A stretch of 64,000 nucleotides of DNA from Desmodus rotundus (GCF_022682495.2 NC_071389.1:104573951-104637950); one strand, 5' to 3'; positions 1 to 22,915 are shown, counted from the stretch's first letter. Made by a program: numbers and translations. Notes: a model not told the origin generated them from the letters alone.

Positions 1-1495
1 TTGGAATTAAATAAAGAAAGGCTTTAGGCTGAGGCTGGGTAATACAGTATGTTGTCTGTGTAAAAACAAAGGATAACTGGCAGAGCTCTTGACACCATTT
101 GCAGCCTAATATATTTGAAATTTTAAACTGCTAAACAAAATTAATTGTCTGAATAGTCATCACAAAGATGACTATTCAGACAATAGTCATCCCTACACTG
201 ATTGGAAAGTAACAAGCATGCTGTGTAGACTGATAGCAAGTTGATTACCATAGGAATAGGAAAGGGAAGAAGCAGGAAGTCTTCTACAATTTGTTTTTCA
301 CCAAAGTTTCAGTAACAAAACAGTTGCAAATTTAATTCTCTGTGAAAACTGTAAGATGCGATTTTCCCATATGAATCAGGTGTGTTTCTAAGTAAAGTAC
401 AGCCACTAAAATAATAATCAACATTCTGTCATATTTCACTTACAGAGACTGAAGTTGTTTAAGGCTTTCAAACTGGTTCTTGTGGAGATACAAGAGAGGG
501 TTGGCCGACAGATTCCTTTTGTACCATTAGCGAGAAGAAGGAAGGAAGCGTCAGGATGTTATTACTTTGGAAGCTTAAGATGTTGGCATTTAAATCTGAT
601 GACAGTGGTAAGAAGAACTTACAGTTTTTGTAGAAGTTTCAGGTCTGTAAAAATGTGGGCTGGTAGCTCCTTTATCAGATTGCTAGACAGGTCCCTGTTG
701 GTGACAGTGAAAATCCAAAGCAATTACATTGGAAATAAATGACATGGTGATTACTCCTCACAAGTTTCATCATCTGTTTGATATAATAGAAAATATGATT
801 CAACTTAACCAACCAGATAACTTGTTATACAACCAAGCCATGTGGGTTGGCCCAATGGATATGTTTTCCATCACTTTCAGACTTGTGACATTTTGTTCTT
901 GCAGTTCCTGTCTGTCATTTCCTCTCAGCCCCTTTCCAACACATTCCCAATTTGGTTTCAATATCTACTTTCATTAATTTCCTCTGTTTTAGGTACTCTT
1001 TGTACATTTTGACCATTCACTGTTTTGTGATCCTATTGGTTCATATATGTGATATCTTGTTTATTTCACTATATTATAAGACTTCTGTGACCAAGACCTA
1101 TGTCTTCTATTCATTTTACATTCCAACTAAGATAGCATTGTTGTGTACACTATATCTGTCCAGATAATCTTGAACAGGTAAATTCACATATTTTTCATCT
1201 ATTTTTATATGGTACTTTTTAAAAATAAGAAATTGAGAATTCAGGGCTAAATATAACAGGGCTATCTGAGTCAGAAAGATCATAGGGAAGTGTTTCTGCA
1301 GAATGAGGAAAAGAGATTTGTTAGGATCAGCAGGAATCAAGAATCTTTAAGAATCCAAAACACCCTTCTGAGCCAGATGTGAAAATGCCTAAGAATCAAA
1401 CAAAAGATCTCATTTATGCTTTGGAGCTGCTGATGGATGTGTGGGAGCTATAAATATCTAAGATATAGCTTTTTCTCTAAAAATCTTATAACTTT
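1..1495. other. Non-coding unique sequence, no gene seen
   Basis: AT-rich sequence with only short chance open frames on both strands (under 100 codons, no recognisable domain). No repeat family was recognised apart from the perfect hairpin at 144-184. It is probably intergenic or intronic. Confidence 0.6.
144..184. repeat. Perfect 18-bp inverted repeat (hairpin)
   Basis: The arm ATTGTCTGAATAGTCATC (144-161) is followed by the loop ACAAA (162-166) and the exact reverse complement (167-184). The 10-mer AATAGTCATC recurs just downstream at 182-191. No transposon context was recognised, so it looks like a snap-back or template-switch product rather than a transposon end. Confidence 0.85.
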
Positions 1496-1621
1496 CCCTG
1501 GCTGGGTAGCTCAGCTGGTTAGAGTATTGTCTCAATATACCAAGGTTGCAGGTTTGGTCCTAGGCCAGGGCACAAGAATCAGCCAATGAATACATAAATA
1601 AGTGGAACAACAAATTGGCAT

Positions 1622-1674
<53 letters not shown>

Positions 1675-1714
1675 CCCCCTACCTCTCTCTCTAAAAATCA
1701 ATAAATAAAAAATT
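1496..1714 (+). mobile_element. VES-type tRNA-derived SINE
   Basis: The head CCCTGGCTGGGTAGCTCAGC resembles a tRNA with an A box, and the B-box-like 'GGTTGCAGGTTTGGTCC' follows. The unit continues into a long CT tract and an A-rich tail. This head-body-tail order is typical of the bat VES family, which is transcribed by RNA polymerase III and mobilised by L1. No clear target-site duplication was found, so the copy is old. Confidence 0.8.
1624..1668. repeat. (CT)n microsatellite in the SINE body
   Basis: An uninterrupted CT dinucleotide run of about 22 units lies between the tRNA-related part and the A-rich tail of the SINE. This is the usual microsatellite position in these SINEs and is probably length-variable. 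Confidence 0.9.
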
Positions 1715-6257
<4,543 letters not shown>

Positions 6258-6478
6258 AGTAACTAACATTTATTGGGCTTTTACACTGTCAGGTACTACT
6301 CCGAAGACTGCAGTTAGTACTATCACTGCTCCCCTACCCCCACCCCTGCCAATTTTATATGTGAGGAATGTGAGGTTCTTGGAAATTCACTTTTCTTTTG
6401 CTCACACAGCTGCTAAGTGGTAGAATTGCCCTTCTACCCCAGATCTGTCTGACTGTAAAGCCTAGACACTTAACCATG
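6258..6478 (-). mobile_element. MIR SINE, reverse orientation
   Basis: The order of landmarks matches a reversed MIR: 'aacatttattgggcttttac' at the left, a 'gtgaggaatgtgaggttc' stretch (fraction-of-core match), 'cacacagctgctaagtgg', then 'agatctgtctgactgtaaagcc' and 'cacttaacca'. MIR is an ancient, immobile tRNA-core SINE. The core is well recognised here despite divergence. Confidence 0.75.
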
Positions 6479-9499
<3,021 letters not shown>

Positions 9500-9722
9500 C
9501 TACTCTATGGTGGGTGCATGCATGTGGTGCTTTACATATATCATGTGAGCCAGTCCTCACAACATCACTCTTAGAAAGGAATTAGGATTTCAGTTTAAAA
9601 ATGAGGAAAAGAGGCCTAAGAAGATTAAGAAAAATCACCTGCAACATTAAACCTGGGACCGCAGCATACACAAGGGTCTAGATGAAGCTGAGGCCCTGAC
9701 CTTTTCCATTAGACCAGGTCAA
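9500..9722 (-). mobile_element. MIR SINE, reverse orientation (diverged)
   Basis: Landmarks of a reversed MIR occur in order: 'tggtgctttacatatatcatg', 'gtcctcacaaca', 'gaggaaaagaggcctaagaag', 'cacctgcaac', 'cctgggaccgcag' and a closing 'attagacca'. It is strongly diverged. Confidence 0.6.
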
Positions 9723-9934
9723 CCTATGGAAAATGGGCAAATGGACAGAGAGCACCTTCTCACTGCCCTTTGTTCATTTTCCTGGTGAAAACACGGACAT
9801 CTGATGTGAGATCTCTTGGGATGAGGCTGGTGGCTTAGCCTTGAACATGGTGACACACCACAGGCCATATACTCAGATTTCTCTATGAATGCTCTGGAAA
9901 TCCAAAAAGTCCTTAACTTGTTTACTTTCTAGGT

Positions 9935-10147
9935 CAGTGGTTTTCCACAGAGGGTGACTTCTTTGGGGGACATTTGGGAGTGTCTGAACACATTTCTGGT
10001 TGTCACACTCTGGGGGTGAGTACCACTGGCATCTATTGAGGTAGAGGCCACAGAGGCTGCTAAACATCCTACAATTATAGGAAACTCCCTCCTTCCCCCA
10101 ATCAAATAATTATCTGGGGTCAAATGCCAGTAGAGCTCAGGTGAGAG
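9935..10147 (+). mobile_element. MER5A non-autonomous hAT-Charlie element
   Basis: It starts with 'CAGTGGTTTTCCACAGAGGG' and contains 'gggggacatttgggagtgtctg', 'ggttgtcaca', 'tactggcatctattgaggtagaggcca' and 'gctgctaaacatcctacaat', which are the diagnostic order of MER5A. The far end is eroded ('gtagagctcaggtgagag'). It has no coding capacity and would have depended on a Charlie transposase in an early mammal. Confidence 0.85.
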
Positions 10148-13401
<3,254 letters not shown>

Positions 13402-15905
13402 TGAAAGGTCATCTTTTTTATTGTTATTCAATTACAGTTGTCTGCATTTTCTCCCCATCCTTCCACCCCACCCCAGCTGAACCCACCCCCTCCCTGACCT
13501 CCAACCTCCCCCTTGATTTTGTCTATGTGTCCTTTATAGTAGTTCCTGTAATCCCCTCTCCTCCCTGTCCCCTCCCCTCTCCCGTCTGGCTGTTGTTAGA
13601 TTGTTCTTAACTTCAATGTCTCTGGTTATATTTTGTTTGCTTTTTTCTTCTGTTGATTATGTTCCAGTTAAATGTGAGATCATATGGTATTTGTCCCTCA
13701 CTACCTGGCTTACTTCACTTAGCATAATGCTCTCCAGTTCCATCCATGCTGTTGCAAAGGGTATAAGCTCCTTCTTTCTGCTGCGTAGAATTTCATTGTG
13801 TAAATGTACCATAGTTTTTGGATCCACTCATTTGCTGATAACACTTAGGTTGCTTCAGTACTTGGCTATTGTAAATTGTGCTGCTATGAACATTGGGGTG
13901 CATAGGTTCTTTTGGACTGGGGTTTCAGGGTCCTTAGAGTATAATCCCAGCAGTAGAATTGCTGGGTCAAAGGGCAGTTCCATTTTTAGTTTTCTGAGGA
14001 AATTCCATACTGTTTTCCACAGTGGTCACACCAGTCTGCATTCCCACCAACAGTGCACTAGGGTTCCCTTTTCTCTGCATCCTCTCCAGCATTTGTTTGT
14101 TGATTTCTTTATGTTGACCACTCTGACTGCTGTGAGATGGTACCTCATTGTGGCTTTAATTTGCATTTCTCTGATAGCTAGTGATGCTGAGCATCTTTTC
14201 ATATGTCTCTGGGCCCCCTGTATGTCCTCCTTGGAGAAGTGTCTATTCAAGTCCTTTGCCAATTTTTCAATTGGATTGTTTGTCTTCCTGGCGTGGAGTC
14301 GTGTGAGTTCTTTATATATTTTGGAGATCACACCCTTGTCTGAGGTATCATTGGCAAATATGTTTTCCCATACTGTTGGTTCTCTTTTCATTTTAATGCT
14401 GTTTTCTTTAGCCATGCAGAAGCGTTTTATTTTGATGAGGTCCCATTTGTTTATTCTTTCCTTATGTCCCTTGCTTTAGGGGACGTGTCAGTGAGGATGT
14501 TGCTGCGTGCAATGTCTGAGATTTACCTGCCAATGTTTTCCTCTACGATTTTTATGGTGTTACGACTTATATTTAGGTATTTTATCCACTTTGAGTTTAT
14601 TTTTGTGTATGGTGTAAGGTGGTGATTGAGTTTCATTTTTTTGCACGTAGCTGTCCAGATCTCCCAACACCATCTGTTGAAGAGGCTATTATTGCTCCAT
14701 TTTATGCTCCTGCCTCCTTTGTCAAATATTAATTGACTGTAGAGACTTGGGTTTATTTCTGGGCTCCCTGTTCTGTTCCATTGGTCTATGTGCCTGTTTT
14801 TATGCCAGTACCAGGCTGTTTTGATTACAGTGGCCTTGTAATACAGTTTGATATCAGGTATTGTGATCCCTCCTGCTTTTTTCTTCTTTCTCAAAATTGC
14901 TGCAGGTATTCGGGGTCATTTATGGTTCCATATGAATTTCTGAAATGTTTGTTGTATATCTGTGAAATATGTCATGGGTACTTTAATAGGGATTGCATTG
15001 AATCTATAAATCGCTTTGGGTAGTATGGCCATTTTGATGATGTTAATTCTTCCAATCCGTGAGCATGGTACATGCTTCCATTTGTTTGTGTCTTCCTTAA
15101 TTTCTTTCTTCAGTGTTGTGTAGTTTTCTGAGTACAGGTCTTTTACCTCCTTGGTTAGGTTTATTCCTAGGTACTTTATTTTTCTTGTTGCTATATCAAA
15201 TGGGATTTGTTTTTCCTGATTTCTGCTTCTGCAGTTTCGTTGTTGGTGTACAGGAATGCCTTTGATTTCTGAGTATTGACTTTGTATTCAGCTATTTTGC
15301 CAAATTCATTTATTAGGTCAAGTAGTTTTTTGGTGGAGTCTATAGGATTTTCCATGTACACTATCATGTCATCTGCAAACAGTGACAGTTTTATTTCCTC
15401 CTTTCCAATTTGGATGACTTTTATTTCTTTTTCTTGTCTGATTCCTGTGGCTAGGACTTCCAATATTATGTTGAATAGGAGTGGTGAGAGAGGTCATCCT
15501 TGTCTTGTTCCTGATCTTAGTGGAAAAGCTCTAAGTTTTTGTCCATTGAGTATGATGTTGGCTGTAGGTCTCTCATATATGGCCTTTATTATGTTGAGGA
15601 ATGCTCCCTCTATTCCCACTGAGCTGAGTGTTTTTATCAGAAATGGGTGCTGTATCTCATCAAATGCTTTTTCTGCATCTATTTATATGATCATGTGATT
15701 TTTGTCTTTTCTGTTGTTTATGTGATGTATTATATTTATTGATTTGCGAATATTGTACCATCCTTGCATCCCTGGGATGAATCCCACTTGATCAATGGTG
15801 TATGATCTTTTTAATGTATTGCTGGATACAGTTTGCCAATATTTTGTTGAGGATTTAGCATCTATGTTCATCAGCGATATTGGCCTGAAGTTGAAAGGTC
15901 ATCTT
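13402..15905 (-). mobile_element. 5'-truncated LINE-1 with 14-bp target-site duplication
   Basis: The perfect duplication TGAAAGGTCATCTT occurs at 13402-13415 and 15892-15905. Between the copies lies a minus-strand L1. From its 3' end this reads: a short A-tail (T-rich at 13415-13419), a 3'UTR ending in the ACAACTGTAATTGAATAACA motif, and then ORF2 back to the reverse-transcriptase 'SLMNIDAK' region, where the copy is 5' truncated. About 2.5 kb of L1 is present. The intact duplication indicates a clean target-primed insertion that is younger than the MIR and L2 copies nearby. Confidence 0.95.
13657..15891 (-). pseudogene. L1 ORF2 C-terminal two-thirds, broken
   Basis: This is the ORF2 endonuclease/reverse transcriptase polyprotein of the L1, from mid reverse transcriptase to the C terminus. 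The copy is split by frameshifts and stops into blocks at 15683-15871, 15191-15463, 14523-14894 and 14026-14415. Visible motifs are [14 protein letters not shown] in the first block, the catalytic FADD in the second, and the C-terminal cysteine-histidine cluster CX3CX7HX4C near the end of the last. The stop lies at 13657-13659. The endonuclease domain is absent, so the copy cannot mobilise itself. The 292-codon frame at 13601-14479 on the plus strand is only the antisense shadow of this gene. Confidence 0.9.
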
Positions 15906-16923
15906 AAATTGCTCCCCCCAAAAGTTAGAAAGACTTGATATTTTAAAAGATTTTTAAAATGAATGATCAATAAAAAACATTCAGATAAGTTGAGCAACAT
16001 ATATTTATTTGGCAGTTAAAATTTGTTTTGATTTAGGAATTTATCCTTCTGAATGCCTAAATAATCTCAGCTTCTCTGTAAATATTTAGAGCATTTCAGA
16101 CCAGAGAGACTCCATGTTAAATTCGTTATCTCTTAGGATATATTCCAAAACAATTTAAGAATGTGTATCACTTTATTATCTCAAGACCCTCTAATATATA
16201 AATTTATGCATGCCTTTTTCTGGGTCAGACAGAATAAAACCGAGATTCTTTAGCCTGGCACTCAAAGGCCCTACAGTCATGGTTCAATGACTTCTCTAGC
16301 ATGAGCACCTCATTGCCTGTGGACACCCTTTTTCTTTAGACAAATTGCCCTCATTACTCTCTTACTGATATCCTTTGATTATGCTATTTTGTTCTCTGTG
16401 CTGAAGATGCTCCTCACCTTCTCTTTATGTCTGCATGTTAGTTTTATACATCATTCCTTCAACAAATACTCATTGACCTTCATGTCCGTTTCAACACACG
16501 CAACAATGAGGGGTAGTGGTGAAGAAGCAGGACCATCCTCACAGGAGGGTATGCTGGTCAGTAAGGGGTTTTCTTCAAAATTCAAGGATGAATTTGAGAG
16601 GTCCACAGAAATAGAATCAATGTTCAAAAATGATCTAAGTCCCATTCAAAACTGTAAAGAATGAACAATGAAGAATACTGTGGGCAATGTATATGTATTT
16701 CTAGTTGTATTTTAGAAATAAGAAAACGTGTAAGCCTATTATATAAGATCTGTTTTATAATATTGTGAAATAATATAAAAATATAAATTCTCAACTCCTA
16801 CATAGGTCCTGTCTTCTCAATCAACAAAGATGATCTCAGACTGAAGGAAATAGAAAGGATATAGGGCAGGAGACATGAAAGCCCAAGATGGTAGAGTATG
16901 GTATTCAAAATCAGTTCAAGCTG
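15906..16923. other. Non-coding DNA with an L2 fragment
   Basis: No gene was recognised. 16250-16440 (+) carries L2 3'-end landmarks ('tttagcctggcactcaaaggccc' and the following cytosine-rich stretch). The rest is unassigned. Confidence 0.5.
16250..16440 (+). mobile_element. L2 3'-end fragment
   Basis: The sequence 'TTTAGCCTGGCACTCAAAGG' is the recognisable start of the L2 3' region. Diverged downstream sequence follows, with a pattern like 'catgctcctcaccttctc'. It is old, inactive and has no open frame. Confidence 0.6.
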
Positions 16924-17180
16924 CCCTGGCTGGTGTGGCTCAGTTGGTTGGAGCATTGTCCAGTAGACAAAAGGCTGCAGGTTCGATTCCCAGTAAGGGC
17001 ACATGCTTAGGTTGCAGATTTGATCCCTGGTTTGGGCCACAGTCATGTGCAACCCCTGGTTTGGACCCATATGACCTCTGGTCTGGGCACATACAGGAAG
17101 CAACCAATGATGCTTCTCTCTCATGTAGATGTTTTTCTCTGTCCCTTCCTTTCTCTCTAAAAGCAATGAAAAAATAAATG
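16924..17180 (+). mobile_element. VES-type tRNA-derived SINE
   Basis: The head CCCTGGCTGGTGTGGCTCAG matches the bat VES tRNA-related part. The B box 'GGTTCGATTCCCAGTAAGGG' is followed by a second 'ggttgcagatttgatccctgg' copy, a CT-rich stretch and 'aaaaaataaatg'. This is the best preserved SINE in the window and the main evidence for a bat source. Confidence 0.9.
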
Positions 17181-18121
17181 TCCTTAGGTGAGTTGAATTC
17201 CTCTGGTTTGAAAGATTTCTCCTAGAAATTGAGAAACACTGAAATGAGAACGCCAGTCATGATTGATTACTGAGGAACCTGTACAAAGGAAGAGCAGTTG
17301 AAAAATTAAAGAGGTAAATGCAGTTTTGATTTTCCAGAAAAGGAAGAAAGAGATTTCATAAGCTACAGTTGGATGGATTTGAAATTTTTTCTGGGCGAGA
17401 TGGAAGAATAGGCTGTCGCAATGCTGCTTTGTAAGTTCCTCAGAGGGAAAGGGAATAGGGTAGTTCATAAGAAACAAGATAGGCAGACCAAATTAATTTT
17501 CTTTGAATCAAGAAAATGTGTGCACAGTCACACAACCTGTCAATCAAAAGAGAAGGTGCCATCCTGGAGACCCTCTACCTCTAGTCCTCAGCCCTCCTGC
17601 TTGTCACACAGCTCTCTGTTTAAAGCTTGACTTCTGACACTAGTACACATGGCCAGAATTTTAGAATGGTTTGCTCGCGCCATGGTCTGCAAAACCTGTG
17701 GGTTACACTGTGACTTCCTTAAAGGAAGACTCTGACACTTACTGCCTCCCTGCAGTAAGTCCCCAATTCTCATTTCTAGGCCTATACTCAGGAGAATTAA
17801 GGGGTTTCAGGAGAAGAAACTTGCCTGCAAATTGTGGTGGTGAACAGGCAGCTTGACAGTTTGCATCTGTTGTCTAGAGGCTACAGTGGGAACGATAAGT
17901 TCTGCACACCCTGGGATGGAGGGTTCACTCCAAACCCCTTTGTAACTCATCTCCTTCCCAGGAACAGAATCAGCCTCAGAGCCTCACAAGACAGAAGTGG
18001 CCCACCTGGGCTCCAGTCTCTGGGGATGAGGATGTGGAAGGAAGGAACTGGGAGAAATCACTCTGGGAAAGGCACAGTGACCTGGATTCCAGGTGAGCCA
18101 ACTGGGACTAACATGTATAGG
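17181..18121. other. Non-coding DNA, nothing recognised
   Basis: The sequence is moderately GC-rich around 17550-18100 and has short open frames on both strands. None has a domain or splice structure that I can defend. Confidence 0.5.
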
Positions 18122-18409
18122 AATAGCCTCAGGCAGACTTGTGACCACCTTGGCTGGCAGATGGTCACCTTCTCCCAGTGTCCTCACATGGTCTTCCTTC
18201 TGTACCCGTGCATGTCTGGGGCCTAATTTCCTCTTCTTATAAGGACACCAGTCATATGGATTAGGGTCCACCCTAAAAACTTCATTTTAATTTGATCATC
18301 TCTTTAAATGCCTTATCTCCAAACACAGTTAAATTATGAACTTCGGAGGGTTAGGACTTCAACATAGGAATTTGGAAAGGGGTAGGGGGCCACGCTTCAG
18401 TTCATAACA
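18122..18409 (-). mobile_element. MLT1-type LTR fragment (ERVL-MaLR)
   Basis: On the minus strand the LTR begins TGTTATGAACTGAAG. It contains 'gttgaagtcctaaccctc', 'ggagataaggcatttaaagag', 'ggtggaccctaatccatatg' and 'ataagaagaggaaatta', which is the order of an MLT1 LTR. The 3' part is lost near 18122. It is an ancient solo-LTR relic with no internal genes and no flanking duplication. Confidence 0.8.
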
Positions 18410-21400
18410 AATCATGTTTTTCATTTTTATTATAGAATTTACTACAGAGTTAATTTAGAAATAGCCTAATTTCTTTTAGGAATTAGGTTCCAAGAGGATG
18501 AATATTCTAAATTTCTTTATTTAAATGTATGGTATCCATTTCATTAATAGGAGTGTTCTTAGTCTCTATCCAATGTAACTTACCAAATACTTTAGAATGA
18601 ATAACTTGAGAAGCTAATGTAGTCATCATAAGGGTACTTTGGTGAGCAGGGAATCAAAGCAAAAGCCATCTCCATTCTGCTATAGATGGTGCCACAAGAC
18701 AGTTCACACAAGTTGAGGAGGAGAGGGACAATCTACCCCTCTTCCAATACAGATGATCTCAGACCTCAGACCTCAGATCAATACAGACTGCCCAGACCCT
18801 GGTTTTCTTTCTTGGACAATGCTGGAAGCATCTTGGCACTTTTCTTGTCACCAACTAGCATTTTTTCACTGTTGACTATGCCCTGTTTATTCACATTTTC
18901 TTTTTTTGGATACATTAATATCCCTGCTTTCACTAAGATCACATTTACTCCTGTCATCCTAGTAGACAGTTTATATCCTATCCCCCTGTGTTTTAAAAGA
19001 TCTGATCTTTCTTGTCAGTGTTTTTGTGCTAACACTCTTCTTTCAAGTTAGAAGGTGCATTTGGTGCCTCTGCTCTGCAGTGTCATTTTTCAAATGATTG
19101 CACTAAAGCAGAGAACCATGTATTTTTGATCGACTTGCTTCATCTGAACTCCAGTTTAACTCCAAAGATGTTTAAATAAAATCAGTTCTCTTTAAATTAT
19201 GAAATGGGAAGATAATATACCTTTTAATGCTTTATTCTAGAATATTAATTATAATTAGATAAGAAAGAAGTTTAATGAAGAGGTAATCAACTTCATATTT
19301 CATTTTACTTTTAGCTCAAAAACATCTCAAACAAAACCCAAGGATTTTCCCATTGAAACACTCTTAATAGCTACTTACATCTTTTTAAGTTCTGTGTATT
19401 CAATGAAAACTTTTTCTGGAAGACTGTGAATTTTGTTTCTTTTAAGAGACCTAAAATGACATGTAAATCAGATTTTATTAAGGATTTTATGACAAACCAA
19501 ACTCTTCTCTGGAAGCTGTGTGCTTGAGAAGAGACTTTCTCGATGCTCATCCATGCCACTTCACACATTTGAAAAGGACTGTGGTAACTGAAGACTTTCT
19601 CACGTGACAAGAAAAAGTCCATGGTGAAAAATTTAAAAAGTTTGCAAGCATTTGACCAGTTTGGCCAGTTAGTAGACTGGGACTTCTACAGTGATTTCAT
19701 TTTGTCTCTTACGCACTGCATAATTTCACAAAACACAACAAAAAAGACTGAAAAACAACAAAAATCCCAACCAGCTCATGCATGCCCAAATTGTGATATG
19801 AAAGCCAATTCTACAGATTCTCAAAGCATTATTCAAAGTACACAAACACGTGCGTGATTATGACACAGCTAGTTTCGTGGATCTCTTATACCTTCCTCCT
19901 TTTGAACAAATAAGCTCTTTTAAAAAGAAGGTATAATAACTGAGTGTTCTCCCTTTTCTTAATTTTGGTTTTTAATTGTATATATAGTACTGGCATATTA
20001 GCAACAATACATAAATCATAAAGTGAAAATATGAGTTCCAGATCACAGGTGTTTTTGAGCTAATGGATAACCTGGTTAATGTAACAATATTTAAGATATT
20101 ATTTTCCTGGAGAAGAAACATGCAAAATTTTCTGATGGATGGTGGTTTTAAAGGGAATTTCTATTATTTTTTAATATACAAGTAGCATAAAACAGAATGA
20201 AGAGAGATTAGATGAGGTTACACACTTTTCCTGTGACTTTAGGGGCAAAGATTACCAAGATGTGAATTCTACTCACAGTAGTGTCACGTTGCTGGAAACA
20301 GAAGGCATGGACTTTAAGCCAACGTTTACACACTCCAGTTCTGTCCATCTGCAGTCACAGTATTGTGGATACTGGCTTAGAACTAGGGGGCCAAAAGAAC
20401 AAGATTTCACTAGGCAAAAGAATACTTTAATTATGACTTTATCTGTAATAACTGACATTGTTCTCTTTTCTTTGAATATATAACATTTACATGATGATAA
20501 TGAACTAATTCAGGCCCATAATAAAAGCAAATAAGAATTATTCTCTTGTAGTCAAATACTGACTAATGTGGTGTTGGTTTCAGTTCGAGCTCCCAGGGGT
20601 CTTTTCAGAGGAATTTAACAAGTGATTAGAAAGAAGCCAAAGAAATGTTTAAATAGCAAAAAGCTTATAGTGAAGCAAGATTACCTTATTCTCAATGAGG
20701 AATATTAGTATGTTTGAGTAAATCTTTAATGAGTATAATTGAATCAATTCAATTTCATCAAATGGATGCTTAATAAATGCTTGTTGATTAAAATTAAATT
20801 CAATTATTTTCCCCTTTTAAACTTCCCTTGGAGAAGAGTTAGATGCAGGTTCTGCTGTAGCCACCATTGTGTCTTATTAAAATCAACCAAGTCACATAAG
20901 CTCTCACTTGGGTTTTTGTTTTTCATTGCTATGAAGTTCAAATGGAAGGCAAAAGTTGTAAAAGTTGTCATTTTCCCAATGACAAAGCTGAGAAAACCAA
21001 AGGGCCACCTACTGGAAGCACTCATAAGGAAAAGCAGGCTTCAGAATTTACTCTGAAAGAATCTTCATAATTATTAAGATAGTGACATGAAAGAGTGAGA
21101 AATCTATGGTGAAACCTGATCCCATGGATTTTTTTTATGGAGCTAAGAAAATGAGAGTTATTTTCAAAATTTTACCTTTATTATTTTCATTTAAACCTGA
21201 GTATAAGTTCTTTCTAATTGCTCTGTTTCTTTTAGATTACTTTTATCTAAACTCTATTTGAAAAATCAACTTCACTTACTATTCATCAATTCAGAAAATT
21301 CATGTTGAGTACCTGCTTAATTCACAAGATGCCTTCTGGTGTTTAAAGTGTTGGAAAATATTCTATTTCATTTATAAGCTTTTGCTAATTAGCTCAACTT

Positions 21401-21740
21401 CCTAAATACAACTTCAGAATGTTTTCTTCAATGTTTATTGAGATTGAGAATAGTGTTATTTGGGTTGAAAACCTGTGGTTGAACAATTTTGCTTCCAGTG
21501 GGAGAATTCTGTATAGTCCCAGCTGGACCTATTGCCTCAACTGGAACTGTGAGCAGAATTCCCTCATCTGAAAGTCAGTCTCAGTCAAGCTTTTTGGAGT
21601 CTTCTGAAATGCCTTTTGCATCTCTCTACCTCACTCTTCCCAATGATATTCTGGGCTCAGATTCTTAGTATTAGTACTCTTAGTATTCTTAGTCTGGAGC
21701 AGTGCAAAAACCATAATAACCAGTATCTCTGTCACCATTC
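18410..21740. other. Non-coding DNA, nothing recognised
   Basis: Unique-looking AT-rich sequence with only short chance frames (the longest is 121 codons at 18686-19051). There is no recognisable transposon, exon or RNA gene. Confidence 0.5.
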
Positions 21741-21968
21741 TTTCTCCTCAACATTGGCAAGGTTGACTTTTGGACCAGATCCCTATCTGTTGTTGGGGCC
21801 TGTCCTGCACACAGTAGAGGGTTCAGCTGCATCCATGGCCTCTACCCACTAGATGATACCTCTCTCCAGCTGTGACAATCAAAAGTGTCTTCAGACAATG
21901 TCAAATGTTCTCGGGGTGTGGGGTGTGGGGAAAAGGGGCTAAGAGATGTCCCAGGTTGAGAGTCACTG
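21741..21968 (-). mobile_element. MER5-type hAT-Charlie element, reverse orientation
   Basis: Read on the minus strand it starts near 21968 with CAGTGACTCTCAACCTGGG. It contains 'ttgtcacagctg', 'tagtgggtagaggccatgg' and 'gggacagg..ccccaaca', and closes with 'gccaatgttgaggag'. A GTGGGG-type tandem expansion (about 21910-21930) interrupts the first third. Confidence 0.75.
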
Positions 21969-22289
21969 TGCTAATCCAGTCTCTAAAATCTTGATGGGAA
22001 CATCATTGTCACATATACTTCTTGCTGGGTACATTTCCTCTTCATTAAAGGAAAGTGCACTCAGTTTTGGTGGCTGCCCATGTGTCAGTAGTGGCACATG
22101 GGCAACCACCCACAAAGGGGTGTTTTCAAGATGATCCATTGTGGTTCAGGAAGAAAATATCAAAACTTTCAGTTATATTTATTTCTAATCATTTATATAT
22201 GATATATTTGTGTGTAATAAAGTATATGATAAGTGGTGATTATAACCTGGTATTATAAAGTGCATAATATACTGCTAGTGTAGTATTTA

Positions 22290-22440
22290 ATATATATATA
22301 TACATAAATTATATATACATACTAATGTAGGTATTTAATTGCACACACACCTACATAATTATGTATGTGTATACCTATTTATGTATATTGTATGTAGTAT
22401 ATATTTTTACACACATATATGCAACGTATGTATATACATA
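22290..22440. repeat. AT/CA-rich low-complexity tract
   Basis: Alternating purine-pyrimidine stretches (TATATATA, ACACACAC, TATGTATGTG) run over about 150 bp and include several short self-complementary pieces. It is a degenerate microsatellite. Confidence 0.7.
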
Positions 22441-22469
22441 GACATAATTCTACCTAAAGGATAGACACC

Positions 22470-22915
22470 AAACTCCAAAACATGCAGCCCGAATGCTTAA
22501 TGGGCAGCCCCTACCCTTCCAGGTTCAGCTCCTGCTCTCCTCCCACCACACACTCAGCTCCATGTGAAATGCATTGAGAAGCACGCTCTGCACTTTCCCA
22601 CCTCAGGGTTTTGCTGATCCTGCTCCCTACCACTTTGTTACCTCTCACCCTTTCCTCCATCCAAGGACTTTAAAGTTCATCTCAATGTCATCTTCCCTCT
22701 GGGTCTTTCCCCATCCATGGCAGAGCCATCATTTCTCCCAAGGGATTTCCACATTCCCTTATGCAAACACCATTCCTCCAGTTTTGCATTAATACTGCAT
22801 CATTCCTGCTTCTGTATGGATCTGTCTTTTTTATATACAAGGCATGTGTAGGTTGGAGCCGCATCTTTTTTATCTCAGTGCCTAACATAGGGGCTGAAAA
22901 GTTGTTGGTATGAAG
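22470..22915 (+). mobile_element. L2 3'-end copy
   Basis: Pyrimidine-rich text with 'ttcccacctcagggttttgctgatcctgctccct', then 'atctcaatgtcatcttccctctgggtcttt', and near the end 'tctcagtgcctaacataggggctgaaaagttgttgg'. This matches the order of landmarks in the 3' portion of L2. It is old and non-coding. Confidence 0.65.

Noticed and set aside
1496..1580. Possible tRNA gene
   Set aside because: The tRNA-like head with A and B boxes belongs to the VES SINE. It does not fold as a complete tRNA with an intact acceptor stem and is followed by SINE body and tail.
13601..14479. 292-codon plus-strand open frame, the longest after the L1 ORF2 block
   Set aside because: It lies exactly opposite minus-strand L1 ORF2 and 3'UTR; antisense of L1 ORF2 often stays open. 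It is a shadow, not a gene.
15276..15698. 140-codon plus-strand frame
   Set aside because: Antisense of the L1 reverse transcriptase in the minus-strand copy.
16875..17177. 100-codon frame on the plus strand and 122-codon frame on the minus strand
   Set aside because: Both fall in a VES SINE; SINEs do not encode proteins.
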